From contig JBFIHG010000004.1 of the NCBI GenBank assembly GCA_041601945.1, forward strand, positions 1-64,000: a stretch of 64,000 bases of DNA, written 5' to 3'. The translations under genes and the position numbers were made by a program. This document shows, piece by piece, positions 17,801 to 26,526 of the stretch. Positions within the stretch are counted from its first letter, which is position 1; each line of letters opens with the position of its first letter. Below the pieces are notes generated by a model. It was not told the DNA's origin. It worked only from the letters and a program-made list of their open reading frames with translations, and did not search any database. This DNA is from JBFJKD01 sp041601945. GTDB taxonomy: Bacteria > Pseudomonadota > Gammaproteobacteria > Pseudomonadales > Porticoccaceae.

Positions 17801-19929
17801 TCACCCTGCGGTTGCAACGTGAGATATGTGTAAAGACCGACCAGAGCGGCTTCCTCTTGATTATTACGATATTGCTGGGCGAGGGTGCGCACAGCGAACT
17901 CGCGCACACCGGTGTCGGTATCCTGCAGGGCGAGCTTCAAAAAATGTTCGGCAGTGCGGTGCTCTCCGAGATGTTTAAGGGCCATATCCCGAGCGGGCAC
18001 GGCGGCGCGGCGTTGCTCCGCTGTGCCGCGTTCCGCCAGGGGGTGCGCGGCGCTCAATAACCCATCCCAGTCTTTACGTGCGGTTAACGCGGCGAAGGCC
18101 TGCATCCCGTTGGCGGTTGGTGGTGGGCCGCTTTTTTGCGTCGAAGTACCCAGCTCCCGGGAGAAGCGCAAACGTTGTTCGTCCAGATAACGCCACAGTG
18201 GACGCCAGTGGTGGGTGATCAGTTCCTGTTGCTCGGTGACTGCCGCAGGCGCATCTGCGGTGTCCAGTGGCAGGTTTTTCCGCTGTGTGCCACCGTTGCG
18301 CAAGCCGACCATAAATACCTCGCGCAACAACTGTCGATCGGTCCCCAGCAGAGTGGCAAATTCCAGCTCGCTAAGGGCAAAGGCACGGCTGTTGCGGTGT
18401 TCCGCGGCCGCGATCAGCGGTGCCCCGTTCAGCTGTTCAATGCGCATTGATTTGACCCCGGTCGGCACCGGGATTTCAACGCTATGGGCCGCGATTTCGA
18501 GGGCGCCATCGAACACGGATGCAATGCCCTCGCGTAGTGGCGTGTCCTGCTTCAGGGAGAGATCCAGCAGCAGCGTGGTCGCTGCGCCATTATCGAAAGT
18601 GACGCGAACCTCTGCAAATTCCACGGCGCTTGCCATCGCCAAAGCGCTGAATGCCACCCGCGCAAAGCTACGTTCGGGCAACGCCCGCAGAGCAAAAGAC
18701 AATGGGTTATGCAATGGATAAAAATACCCGCTGGACTTCGCCAGATTTTCGCCTGGCAGGTTGATCGGGGCATAACGTAGTAGTACCGGTGCGGACGGTG
18801 GGTGCTCTGGTTGCAGGTCCCGGTACAGAGTAGCTCGTTCCCATACCGTGTTGCGCAGCGCCTGCATGTGCGCGGATGCTGTGTGCACCAGATAGTTGTC
18901 GATTAGTGCCAGAGCGCTGAGGCCGCCCTCGCGATGCTGGTTGTTCAGCAGTGCACGAACCCGAGTGTAGAGCTGCCGTTCCTGTACAGGCCAGACAGTT
19001 GCATTCGGCAGTGCCAGGTTGAGGGTTTGAGTGGTTCTGTGGCCGACGATGTTCATGCCGGGAATCAGGGTGCGGCGGTTAATATCGAGTAAATATCGCC
19101 CGCTGCCGGCGCTGGTAACGCGAATCAGGAGGTCGCGATCAGCGCGCAGGGTTAGACGGCCTGGTTCTGCCTGTGGGTCCAGTTGCAGGTATTGAGGACG
19201 CGCACTGATACGGGCGCAGCTGGTGGTTTCGGTGGTGATCAGATTGCGGCCATTGAATACGGCGGTGACCGGCGGTTGCTGGTGCCACTGGGTCGTAAGT
19301 TGATAGTCTGCCGTGTCACTGCGTCCGGCCAGTTCGACTCGGGACTCAATTTCCAGCGGTGTATTGGCGGTGACGCTGAGTTCAAGCGCCTGTCCAGCAC
19401 TCAGGCGCCAGTACTTTTTGCCGTCGGCGCGCAGGGATTGTGTTGCCAGGCTGAAGACCCGGTCGGCGCCGGACTCTGCATCGAGTCGCCCAGCGGTCAG
19501 ACGGGTACCGATGTTCGGCGGCAGTAGTTGTGGGAATTGCAGAATCAGGGTGCGTCGTGCAGGTGCGACTTCTCCCATAATGACGGTGTGCGGCAAGTTG
19601 GTACGGTGCCAGGGCGTTTCCCGATAAGTGCCGGGACGCTCAGCCAGCCATAATCTGGGGATGTCGACGCCCTCGGCGTCGAGGCGCAGTATCTGATTGC
19701 CGGGTAATGTGACCAGTACGCGGTGGGCGTCGAGTCGATAAGCGAAGGCGAGTGCAGATGGTTCGGCGATCGCCCCGTGACTATCCTGCTGGCTGGCGAC
19801 GGGGACCTGAAGCCAGGTAACGGCTGTGGGGGAATTGATGGGCAGAGCGGCAAGCTGAGCGCTATAACCGACCCAGAGCAGTGCAACTATTACCGCGTAT
19901 TGTCGCCCCCATCGCGTGCCTGCTAACAC
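14812..19929 (-). CDS. Large exported protein with C-terminal beta-barrel-like region
   Basis: A 1705-residue protein with an N-terminal signal-like segment (YAVIVALLWVGYSAQLAALP). GTG 19929 is the start, with AGGGGA just upstream. The first third is beta-rich. Around residues 610-830 lie helical HEAT/TPR-like repeats (RTAEHFLKLALQDTDTGVRE, YLERLADALLATGR). Two related beta segments follow, each with the pattern VTV-x-GP-x-x-hydrophobic-R/K. From about residue 1390 to the end, alternating aromatic strands (SLGLYGHYYTQTV, DRLTFSYWRDNRIYVEGEL, TLGGTIHRRRYS, AWMLSGTWYFHNNRF) look like an outer-membrane beta-barrel. The helical repeat plus barrel layout recalls polysaccharide exporters such as PgaA, but no sequence similarity is visible. 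It lies between the CapB-like gene (9 bases downstream) and the 291-residue gene (12 bases upstream). Outer-membrane export is inference. Confidence 0.7.
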   Translation of the reverse strand: MLAGTRWGRQYAVIVALLWVGYSAQLAALPINSPTAVTWLQVPVASQQDSHGAIAEPSALAFAYRLDAHRVLVTLPGNQILRLDAEGVDIPRLWLAERPGTYRETPWHRTNLPHTVIMGEVAPARRTLILQFPQLLPPNIGTRLTAGRLDAESGADRVFSLATQSLRADGKKYWRLSAGQALELSVTANTPLEIESRVELAGRSDTADYQLTTQWHQQPPVTAVFNGRNLITTETTSCARISARPQYLQLDPQAEPGRLTLRADRDLLIRVTSAGSGRYLLDINRRTLIPGMNIVGHRTTQTLNLALPNATVWPVQERQLYTRVRALLNNQHREGGLSALALIDNYLVHTASAHMQALRNTVWERATLYRDLQPEHPPSAPVLLRYAPINLPGENLAKSSGYFYPLHNPLSFALRALPERSFARVAFSALAMASAVEFAEVRVTFDNGAATTLLLDLSLKQDTPLREGIASVFDGALEIAAHSVEIPVPTGVKSMRIEQLNGAPLIAAAEHRNSRAFALSELEFATLLGTDRQLLREVFMVGLRNGGTQRKNLPLDTADAPAAVTEQQELITHHWRPLWRYLDEQRLRFSRELGTSTQKSGPPPTANGMQAFAALTARKDWDGLLSAAHPLAERGTAEQRRAAVPARDMALKHLGEHRTAEHFLKLALQDTDTGVREFAVRTLAQQYRNNQEEAALVGLYTYLTLQPQGDMYLERLADALLATGRVLDHLQLLSISTEQPEKLLDAALTAGWWRIFERNLTALPPLQAEHWMAMRALHHGDFDGAAAHWRSAVQPEQATYALRGKELLDNVYRAQPGATQAWFDWAGQLPGTRGWQELPASLVFAVPTYIDNPRHGIRQKVYRAAAGQSIPVTVHGPATLKLTTRSVMPVGKPDQLKDWLKIEGGDSAVLAPLQNTLLSDRHLEDGSALSTAESALVHLAAGTHHLRIEPQQYGAVVALKVHSPFMSDGPLPDPQVTALLGASAPVKPSSLRYQWLQRYLAQQECPTPQTPRSLKLSTLFDPEQRLSVYPAPTSGEGTPFGGAQLAEQAQPVTPVSALTELAARTETLTDDQLYSFTLSTLWHQQQRTLSDELSAALLTSAYHRGAHIPKLARLYRSTVDRYDWQNLTSVRSSAGVRKFSEESDHYQSPELRRDLFLKGSATGISHLLGHTKKVALGYNNIQPATLELQFRQLLLPGKVLPGANIMLDVDGTRRTLDVAGDGSRRSVRLNMLPGQHRIHFSLVTSHPQIQVALSLTETYASGSEQVIRNPQLPYFVASPGAPVTITVQGPTIVRVDRKIGSRTVSTYQPVLAGIKTLTFAAPDNQTSGFYRLYQLRHAPGKNVENRYVYTQPQLSDPLLDSTSQQLHWPDEIDGYVLDDAQDGTSEVAMDSGNATWSTTLEAGQLRQSEEDSAQGLTPFYTEQNVSRRRFYEELALYVRTDLLRRDYDGEIDTLLGARQWIDWEPRDSDLSLGLYGHYYTQTVAEQGGDNRNHTLYLSTNGTYRTTITPTLYNRVQIKAFQYWLSLDRSDVIALNSVDPELFSSYKDDHPNGWDFSDRLTFSYWRDNRIYVEGELRSNGLGNPTDLDFSGVALGVDQLVGDFTLGGTIHRRRYSNDNDRGQDSHTTRLGLYVDWQRWRNKYGLDVRLNSNIDVGNGDTAWMLSGTWYFHNNRFLRDFRPQETSFRNHREERFVPAGNNSVLTPMP

Positions 19930-19941
19930 CGGTTCCCCTCA

Positions 19942-20817
19942 TTATAGACAACTCCAAAAACCATCTCTAAGTTGCCGTTTATTCAGTAAATTCTCGCGAT
20001 TTATAGCATCAATTTCAATATGAATAAAGCCTTTGTGCCCAATCAGTGCGAGCCAGCTGGCCATGCTATTGGTGGTTCCTCCTAACTCATTGATATCTCT
20101 AGGAAATAATAATACATCTGGGAATTGCTGTGACAGGCAGGCGGCAACCTTTGAACTTGGTGGGGTTACCCAACGGGTGCCGCCGCTGATGATATACGCG
20201 GCGCGCTGGTTAAATCTGTTGTTTCGTTTGCTGCGGGCAAAACCATGGAGTTGTACGAGTTTCCCATCTTTATAGGCCGTGGCGAACGCTCGCGTAAAGG
20301 CCATCATCAGTGAGGCCGCATTGTGGGCCAGATCGGCGTGCACTGCGCTGCTGGAGCGGTTGTCGACGCGATAGCGATGGGCCGAGTTCAAGGCTAGCGC
20401 GGCGGCTGAATGCTCGAAAAATAACAGCTTGGCGATATGCCCGGTGTGCCGGTCGTGGAACTGGTGGGGTGCCTGAAGAGCTACGGGGGACGTAGGTGCC
20501 GGACGAAACAGATAGTAACCGGAGCCTTCCCGCGACCCGTTAGGAGCAAGTTTGTAGACGGTCGCCGGTCCGCTGCCTACGGCAGTTAACGTCATACCAA
20601 GGCGAGTCCAGGCGGAGAAAATGTTATCCGTAAAATCGCCGTTGAACATGGCGCCGAATAATTCCTCCGCCCGTTGCAGATCCGCGCTATTCCACGGCAT
20701 ATAGTTTCGTTCGCGCTGATGCAGGCCGAGGTTATTGTCCGGCGGAGTGGTGGCACTGACACCCGCACCGCACATAGACAGACACGAGGCGACTAACAGG
20801 TGCAGATATTTGCGCAT
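19942..20817 (-). CDS. Secreted 291-residue protein, possible metal-dependent hydrolase
   Basis: Signal peptide: KYLHLLVASCLSMCGAGVSA, with cleavage likely after Ala22. The mature part is rich in histidines placed like metal ligands: PHQFHDRH (His118, His121, Asp122, His124), SAHR (His147), HADLAH (His160, Asp162, His165), QLHGF (His191) and IHIEID (Glu268). The segments GYYLFRP, APHQFH, ALALNSAH and LVQLHGF line up with two regions in the extracytoplasmic tail of the CapC-like protein, so I read all three as one domain family. A hydrolase acting on the cluster's polymer (trimming or release) is plausible, but I cannot name a family. It sits 7 bases after the 818-residue gene and 12 bases before the 1705-residue gene. 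Confidence 0.68.
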   Translation of the reverse strand: MRKYLHLLVASCLSMCGAGVSATTPPDNNLGLHQRERNYMPWNSADLQRAEELFGAMFNGDFTDNIFSAWTRLGMTLTAVGSGPATVYKLAPNGSREGSGYYLFRPAPTSPVALQAPHQFHDRHTGHIAKLLFFEHSAAALALNSAHRYRVDNRSSSAVHADLAHNAASLMMAFTRAFATAYKDGKLVQLHGFARSKRNNRFNQRAAYIISGGTRWVTPPSSKVAACLSQQFPDVLLFPRDINELGGTTNSMASWLALIGHKGFIHIEIDAINRENLLNKRQLRDGFWSCL

Positions 20818-20824
20818 AATGCCC

Positions 20825-23281
20825 TCACAAATCTTCCATAAAAAACTGCGCGACGCCCGGTTCCGCGCGGATACTGTAGAGTTGAATCAACGGTGTAGGT
20901 CCATTTGTAGCGCGTACGCGGAGGCGATATTTTCCCCTTGGTACATCCTCACCGAGGCTCACTACCAATCGTTGTGCGGCGCCCAGAGGGCGAGCCCCGT
21001 GGTCTAGCTCAAAACCCTCTGCCTCTCCGTTGTTTGTCGCCAGTGTGAACCGGGTTTCGCCGAAGGTCCAGGCGTTGTAAGGGCCGGTGCGGGCGGGTAA
21101 TCCCTCAATGGCAACGTTGATTTGGGTTGGTTCGGAGTCGCCGTTAGCGGGAAATGCCACCAACGTGAAATTCTGGCGATCGGGGCCGATTTTTTCGATG
21201 TCGAAAACCAGATTGCGACCGCTGAACAAATAGGCAAAACGCTGCTGCCAGGCGAAATTGCAGCGACAGCGGTTGATAAACCAGCGAATATCATCACTGC
21301 GTCCGGCTGGGCTAACACTGATGGTGTGGCTTCCGGCCGGAATTGGCGGCAGCGACAGTAGGCCGGTGCGTCCCTGAATAAAAAAATTGCCCATGGATTT
21401 ATTATCTACCTTGACCGTCACGGTTTGCGCAGTGCGTGTGTTGCGGTGGAAAAGCAGGGTGGGCGTTACGGTATCAAGTCCGGCGGATGATAACAGCGTG
21501 ACAGATTGGCCGGACACGAGGGGAGCATAAAAATTGCCGGCAGCGGCTTCGCGGGGTTGGGTGGCGTGGAAGGGTTTAATCATTAACGGCTTACCCGCGA
21601 CGTTATTGGTAGGCGCTATTTCCTGCCAATCGTAGATCCCCGCGAGAATATTAGCGTTGCGCATAGGTGGGCGCGGTTGAATCGTAATTTGTTGTTTGCG
21701 GGCTGCAAGCGTCAGTTGCGTGTCGTTGACTGGCAGCATGAGAAACCAGCCGGGAATGCGCCCCCCCCGATGTTCCCAGGTGCGATAATCGGTGGGCACC
21801 ACCCGTTTCAGGGGTAATTCGGATGGCCGTGAATACAGGGCAGCGTAGGTATTTACATCTCCTGTGAGTTCAATGCGGTGTGTGTTTTTTGGCAAGCGCA
21901 GATAATAACTGTATTTATCACTGATAGGCCGCCACTCCCGCTGGGTGACCAGAATATCGTAGGCGGATTGCTGCGTAGGTGCGTCCAGGGTGCCGCTGCG
22001 CAATGTTTTTCCAGCGGCGTCCACGATCCGATAGGTAGCGGGCAATGTTGTTCGAGTCCCGCTGTCTTCCTCGGGGGACTGACGTTCCACGGACAGTTGC
22101 TCGTTGCGAATATCTATTCTGATATCGGTACTCAGGCTGCTCAGAGTATGCATATCGTAGGTGACCGCTGCCCGTGGATCGAGTTGAAAAATGTTGAGTT
22201 TATAGAGCAGGTTAACATCGCCGTCATCCAGGGTTGGTGAGGTGATAACCACCTGAAAGGATCCCTCGGTTTCAATCTCGATAAAACCCGGCGCCAACTT
22301 TTTGTGCAGCGAAGGTGTGTGCTGATCGAGTTCAAACACATAGCTGGCGGGCTGTTGCAACAGATGATTCCAGTAGCGCATCGTTGCTGTGAAAGGACCT
22401 GAGGTGATGACACCGGTGGGCTTGAACGACACGTCCAGCTCTGCGGATTCCGGAATAATTGCGGTTACTCGCAGGGTTTTGTCGATGGGACGTCCGATAC
22501 TCAGCGGAATATCCTCCAAAAACATATCGTCTTCATCGATATTACGACTGTAGAGGGTACGGGTTTCAAAATCGGTGCCGGTGGGCGCTTTCGGGTACCA
22601 ACGTTGCGCGACGCGATCGTTGATTTCCCGCGGAGTCATTAATGGCCAGGGGAAAACGTGGTAATCGGTAATGCGCTGTTGTTTGTCCACGCCTAGGCGC
22701 AACCAACGCAATCGCGCCTGGTCATCCCGCAGTTGTCGGTGCATTAACACTCGGACCAGCACTTCGTTTATCGGGTTATCGGTTTCGAACACACGCAGGC
22801 GAATACGGTGTGCGTTTGGTAGTGCGCTTAGATCGAGATCAAAAAATTTACCTGCCGTGATGGGTGCGACCAGGCCGTCGAGATATTTGGTTTCGGTGTA
22901 TTCGCCACTGGCCGAGTAGAAAAGGTCCGGGAGAAAACTGCGCACCTGATAGGTGTCGTGTAGTAGCGACAGGTCCTGGTCGTCGACAATCTGGTATTCG
23001 ATAGTATAAAAAAATTCGGTATCGTCCTGGTAATCCGCCCGTTGGTTTTTTAAGCGCGCAAAACTGCTGACACGCAGCATATCGTAGATGCCGGATATCG
23101 GGAATTCGAGCCAGCGATCATTGCCAGCACTGTACATTTCTTTGCGTTTAAGACTCTTGTCCAGGAGTAAACCTGAATTCGCAAAATCAGCACCGCTCAG
23201 ATAGCGATAACTCCAAACCGAAGCGGTGACGAGTATTGCAGTAGCTAGCACGAGCAAAAGCAGGCGAAAGATGGCTCTCAT
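20825..23281 (-). CDS. Membrane-anchored periplasmic beta-rich protein
   Basis: An 818-residue protein with one N-terminal hydrophobic segment (about 5-26, FRLLLLVLATAILVTASVWSY) and no other spans, so most of it should lie in the periplasm, tethered to the inner membrane. The rest is beta-strand rich with no catalytic motif I recognise. A closely set cysteine pair (CRC in the segment NRCRCNF) lies in the last quarter. The segment SGQSVTLLSSAG resembles beta segments of the 1705-residue protein encoded downstream, suggesting related beta-sandwich domains. Its ATG overlaps the TGA of the CapC-like gene by 4 bases (ATGA), which is strong evidence for coupled expression. A structural link between the inner-membrane synthase and the outer-membrane protein is a reasonable guess only. 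Confidence 0.7.
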   Translation of the reverse strand: MRAIFRLLLLVLATAILVTASVWSYRYLSGADFANSGLLLDKSLKRKEMYSAGNDRWLEFPISGIYDMLRVSSFARLKNQRADYQDDTEFFYTIEYQIVDDQDLSLLHDTYQVRSFLPDLFYSASGEYTETKYLDGLVAPITAGKFFDLDLSALPNAHRIRLRVFETDNPINEVLVRVLMHRQLRDDQARLRWLRLGVDKQQRITDYHVFPWPLMTPREINDRVAQRWYPKAPTGTDFETRTLYSRNIDEDDMFLEDIPLSIGRPIDKTLRVTAIIPESAELDVSFKPTGVITSGPFTATMRYWNHLLQQPASYVFELDQHTPSLHKKLAPGFIEIETEGSFQVVITSPTLDDGDVNLLYKLNIFQLDPRAAVTYDMHTLSSLSTDIRIDIRNEQLSVERQSPEEDSGTRTTLPATYRIVDAAGKTLRSGTLDAPTQQSAYDILVTQREWRPISDKYSYYLRLPKNTHRIELTGDVNTYAALYSRPSELPLKRVVPTDYRTWEHRGGRIPGWFLMLPVNDTQLTLAARKQQITIQPRPPMRNANILAGIYDWQEIAPTNNVAGKPLMIKPFHATQPREAAAGNFYAPLVSGQSVTLLSSAGLDTVTPTLLFHRNTRTAQTVTVKVDNKSMGNFFIQGRTGLLSLPPIPAGSHTISVSPAGRSDDIRWFINRCRCNFAWQQRFAYLFSGRNLVFDIEKIGPDRQNFTLVAFPANGDSEPTQINVAIEGLPARTGPYNAWTFGETRFTLATNNGEAEGFELDHGARPLGAAQRLVVSLGEDVPRGKYRLRVRATNGPTPLIQLYSIRAEPGVAQFFMEDL

Positions 23282-26200
23282 CGCGCCTTCTCCGGACGTA
23301 ACAACGCCCGTCCTGAGATCATAAATTCGTCAATTACCCGATCGTCAACGGTGCCCTGTTGCAGCCGATACACGTTATCGGAAATAGGGAACAGGTTCGC
23401 GAGTAGCCCTAGTTGGCCATTGGGGGTAAAGAACGCCAGAAACGAAAGGCCGGTATTGGGATCCAGTAAACGCACGGTGCGTACCTTATCACGTAGTAGT
23501 TCGAGCTCGGCCAGAGCGACTATATTGCGATTGGTGACGTATTGTTTAAGCGTAGCGATAACCAGTTTTTCTATGCTTTGTGAGAGTGGTGCGAGTCGCA
23601 CATTTTTCAGCAAGGCGCGCACATCTTCATTGCGGGTTTCAATATTAATGGCATCAAACGTCGCCTGTTGTAGTCGATCGTCCCGTCGATCGCGATAGGA
23701 CGCGCGGGAATAGGGTGTCAGCCACACGGTTGCCATCACTTTATTGGCCGCGGCAAATACATATTGCAGCTGCGGAGTTAATGGGTTGTCGTAACCAGCG
23801 CTTTCATTGTCGCCATTTACCAGTTTTGAGCGAAACCCCAGTGTTGCGAATGTAGTGATTAAATGGTCGCGCAGGGGACTGGCAACTCGTGTTGGCGCGT
23901 CGGCGGGACCTGTCGAGAACGCAATTAAAAAGTGGTCGTCAGTGGGCGGTGGCTTCTCTCGAAATGCAACGCCACGCACTTGAATGCTCAGAAACGGCTG
24001 ACTTTGCGTCGTTCTTAATACCGCGGTGTGTAGCAGATTGTAAGGAGTGTGGCCATTGTGCAGGTTGCTGACGTTGGCGCGACCATCTAGATTCGCCTTG
24101 GGGTGACTGCCGGCGATTAGTAAGGCGTCAGCGTCCAGCGCGCGCAGCAAGATGGAGCCAAATTCGAACGTTTGCGCTTCGAACAGTGGGTGCGGAATGC
24201 CAACCGCAATATTGTGTCGTGGGCCGCGACGCAATACGTAGGTTCCCCAGTAATGGGGTTGAGATGAGTGGTGGTTGTCGTGGAGAATCAGATAGTGAGA
24301 TTGATCTGACAGATTATCAAAAAGCAGAATTTCCATATTGACGAGCTTTGCCCGTTGCGCGATGCGCGCGAGTTGTGAGCTTTCAGTGGTTGTCAGTGCA
24401 ACGTTGGATTCGAGGCGGTCGCGCAGGGACATTAATGGTGCCACTACAGCGTGATCGAGATACACCAGTTCTGCAAACGATGGGTGGCGATAAAGATTAC
24501 TGCCAGCGTGCGCTATATAACTTTTGGCCGTCATTAACCACTCGTGCAGGCGACCATTTATCTGGCTGTAGGTCGGTGACTGATTCAGATTGCTTTCAGG
24601 GTCGCCCATCAGCAACGCGTTGCTGGCCTCAGAGGTGATGAATAATTCAGCGATACCGCGACCACCGTATCCGGCGGTCTTGCGTGCGCTCGGTGGCGGA
24701 GCCCAGAGGGTACGATAATTTTTCAGCTCGGCGGTTAGCTGCGTCAGGTCCACTGAGGGCGGCAGACTGCCGGTAATCCACAACGAGTTGGGCAAGGTTT
24801 GCAGGTTGGTCGCCGAAGCGGTGAAAGCGTCATCGAAACTGCGGATGTTGTCCTGATTATAAATTCTCAGACGTAGCGTATCGGCTTTATGGAAAACTTT
24901 GTGGAAGCTGAAATACAAACTTAACGCAAGTTGCGCATCGTCCATAATGTCAGTGTCGGCAATTGCCATAGCCCGCGCACCAAGTGCTTTGAAGTACACA
25001 GCACCGATGTCTGCGCTGTCCTGTTCGGTGCGCGCGTGCTCAATTTCAATCAGCGCCCGGGAAGTGCTGCGAGTATCGATTACATACAGCCCCCGATTGT
25101 AGCGCTCGTTATTGTCCCGCAAGATGACGTAACGATTGTCGAGTAGTATCGTATCGTAATCAATCTCGTGAAACAGGTTCGCCGCAAAGTTCAGGTCTTT
25201 GCGAGTTCCGCCTGCGACATATATCTTTAAAAGCTCCAGACCCTGTCGGAAAGTATCCTGTTCGCCAAGTGTGGGGGTGTAATGCATGTCGGGCTGGGTG
25301 TTTCTATAGACATTGATAGCTTGTTGGTCAAATATTGTCGTTAATGTGCCTGCGTCCATCTCCTGCACGCGGGGTGTGTCGGTGGGTGCGGGTTCGTCAA
25401 CCAGGAGTTGAAAGTTGGTAACGCTCAGGGAGAATCCAATGACACTGGCCGCCAGCACGCCAAGGATTGATGTGTGCAACGTTGCGTAAGTAGCCTGACC
25501 GACAATACGCTTGTTGAATATTTTGATGGCTAATAATGTGGAGAGCAGATAACCAAATGCGTAGTAATCGGTTATTTTAGCTGTTGGGAATAATTCCTGA
25601 ATGCCGAGGCCGACAATAAATTTGTAGGCGAAGCTTATGTTGAAAAATAATAGTAGTTGACGGCTGCCGGAGATATCTTTATCGCTAAACATCGGCAGGC
25701 GTAATATCGCCAGGGCCAGCAAGTAGATTATGATGGTTTCTGCGAGAGTGAATAATATTTTAAGTGGTTGGTACCACTGTAATGCCAGTAATGAGGGAAT
25801 TAGAATGCCGCTGAATTCCCATGAATAAATAAGATTCATGCGCGACGCTATGTAAGCGGTGGTCAGCAGAATGATGTAGGCCTTGGGGCTGGCCAACATC
25901 GAGCTGGCTATGTCTTCGTATAGATAACTCAGATTACTCAGCCCGAAATTGGTGAATTCCATCAAGCCGTAGCGCACAATAATGGCGGTGATAGCGAGTA
26001 CAGTTAAGTACCAGAACAGACCGATTCGCAGGCCGGGTTTCCAGAAAGAATTGGCGATCAGTGCGACAATAATCAGACCAAAGCTGTGTAAATTATCGCT
26101 ATAGTCGAAATTGATCTTGAAATTTTCTACCATCCATAGCCCGAGGGACGGAAACAATAGTTCATCAAACCCGAGGCGCACGAGCACACTTGCAAGAATA

Positions 26201-26490
26201 AGTACAAAAAATCGGTCGCGCCCAAAAAATTCACTGATAAAGCCGGTCGCCTCAAGTGCCTTGCATAGCCAGTACACCAGCAAGTAGGCCGCAGCACCTT
26301 CGATAGTAATGGCAACCACTGCCCAGGGTTTAATAAGTATCAGGGGCACCAGGTAACCGGGGACCACTAGTCCAGAAAGACCCCAACCAAAACGCAGGTT
26401 AAAAAAAGCAATAACAAACACGCCAATCCACACGGTGGTAATAACCGAACTGGCCAGGCTTCCCTCGGGAAATATCGAGAGTACTGGCAT
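23278..26490 (-). CDS. CapC (PgsC)-like membrane protein with duplicated core and long extracytoplasmic tail
   Basis: A 1070-residue protein. Residues 1-360 hold about ten hydrophobic spans. The first part follows Bacillus PgsC: GLVVPGYLVPLILIKP (40-55), GRDRFFVLILASVLVRLGFD (90-109) and IVALIANSFWKPGL (141-154). A second copy of the pattern follows at 228-242 (GILIPSLLALQWYQP) with GSRQLLLFFNISFAYKF at 275-291, so the 150-residue PgsC unit is duplicated. PgsC partners PgsB in the membrane synthase. The remaining 700 residues contain two related segments, about 453-545 (YVILRDN, GLYV, IEIEH) and 733-845 (YLILHDN, GTYV, GIPHP), also related to the secreted 291-residue protein. ATG 26490 is used as start; the preceding TTG is less likely. 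It begins 36 bases after the upstream sensor gene. Confidence 0.8.
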   Translation of the reverse strand: MPVLSIFPEGSLASSVITTVWIGVFVIAFFNLRFGWGLSGLVVPGYLVPLILIKPWAVVAITIEGAAAYLLVYWLCKALEATGFISEFFGRDRFFVLILASVLVRLGFDELLFPSLGLWMVENFKINFDYSDNLHSFGLIIVALIANSFWKPGLRIGLFWYLTVLAITAIIVRYGLMEFTNFGLSNLSYLYEDIASSMLASPKAYIILLTTAYIASRMNLIYSWEFSGILIPSLLALQWYQPLKILFTLAETIIIYLLALAILRLPMFSDKDISGSRQLLLFFNISFAYKFIVGLGIQELFPTAKITDYYAFGYLLSTLLAIKIFNKRIVGQATYATLHTSILGVLAASVIGFSLSVTNFQLLVDEPAPTDTPRVQEMDAGTLTTIFDQQAINVYRNTQPDMHYTPTLGEQDTFRQGLELLKIYVAGGTRKDLNFAANLFHEIDYDTILLDNRYVILRDNNERYNRGLYVIDTRSTSRALIEIEHARTEQDSADIGAVYFKALGARAMAIADTDIMDDAQLALSLYFSFHKVFHKADTLRLRIYNQDNIRSFDDAFTASATNLQTLPNSLWITGSLPPSVDLTQLTAELKNYRTLWAPPPSARKTAGYGGRGIAELFITSEASNALLMGDPESNLNQSPTYSQINGRLHEWLMTAKSYIAHAGSNLYRHPSFAELVYLDHAVVAPLMSLRDRLESNVALTTTESSQLARIAQRAKLVNMEILLFDNLSDQSHYLILHDNHHSSQPHYWGTYVLRRGPRHNIAVGIPHPLFEAQTFEFGSILLRALDADALLIAGSHPKANLDGRANVSNLHNGHTPYNLLHTAVLRTTQSQPFLSIQVRGVAFREKPPPTDDHFLIAFSTGPADAPTRVASPLRDHLITTFATLGFRSKLVNGDNESAGYDNPLTPQLQYVFAAANKVMATVWLTPYSRASYRDRRDDRLQQATFDAINIETRNEDVRALLKNVRLAPLSQSIEKLVIATLKQYVTNRNIVALAELELLRDKVRTVRLLDPNTGLSFLAFFTPNGQLGLLANLFPISDNVYRLQQGTVDDRVIDEFMISGRALLRPEKAR

Positions 26491-26526
26491 CAACGTGCGC
26501 CAGTGCAGTGGGCAGGTGGGTGAGGA

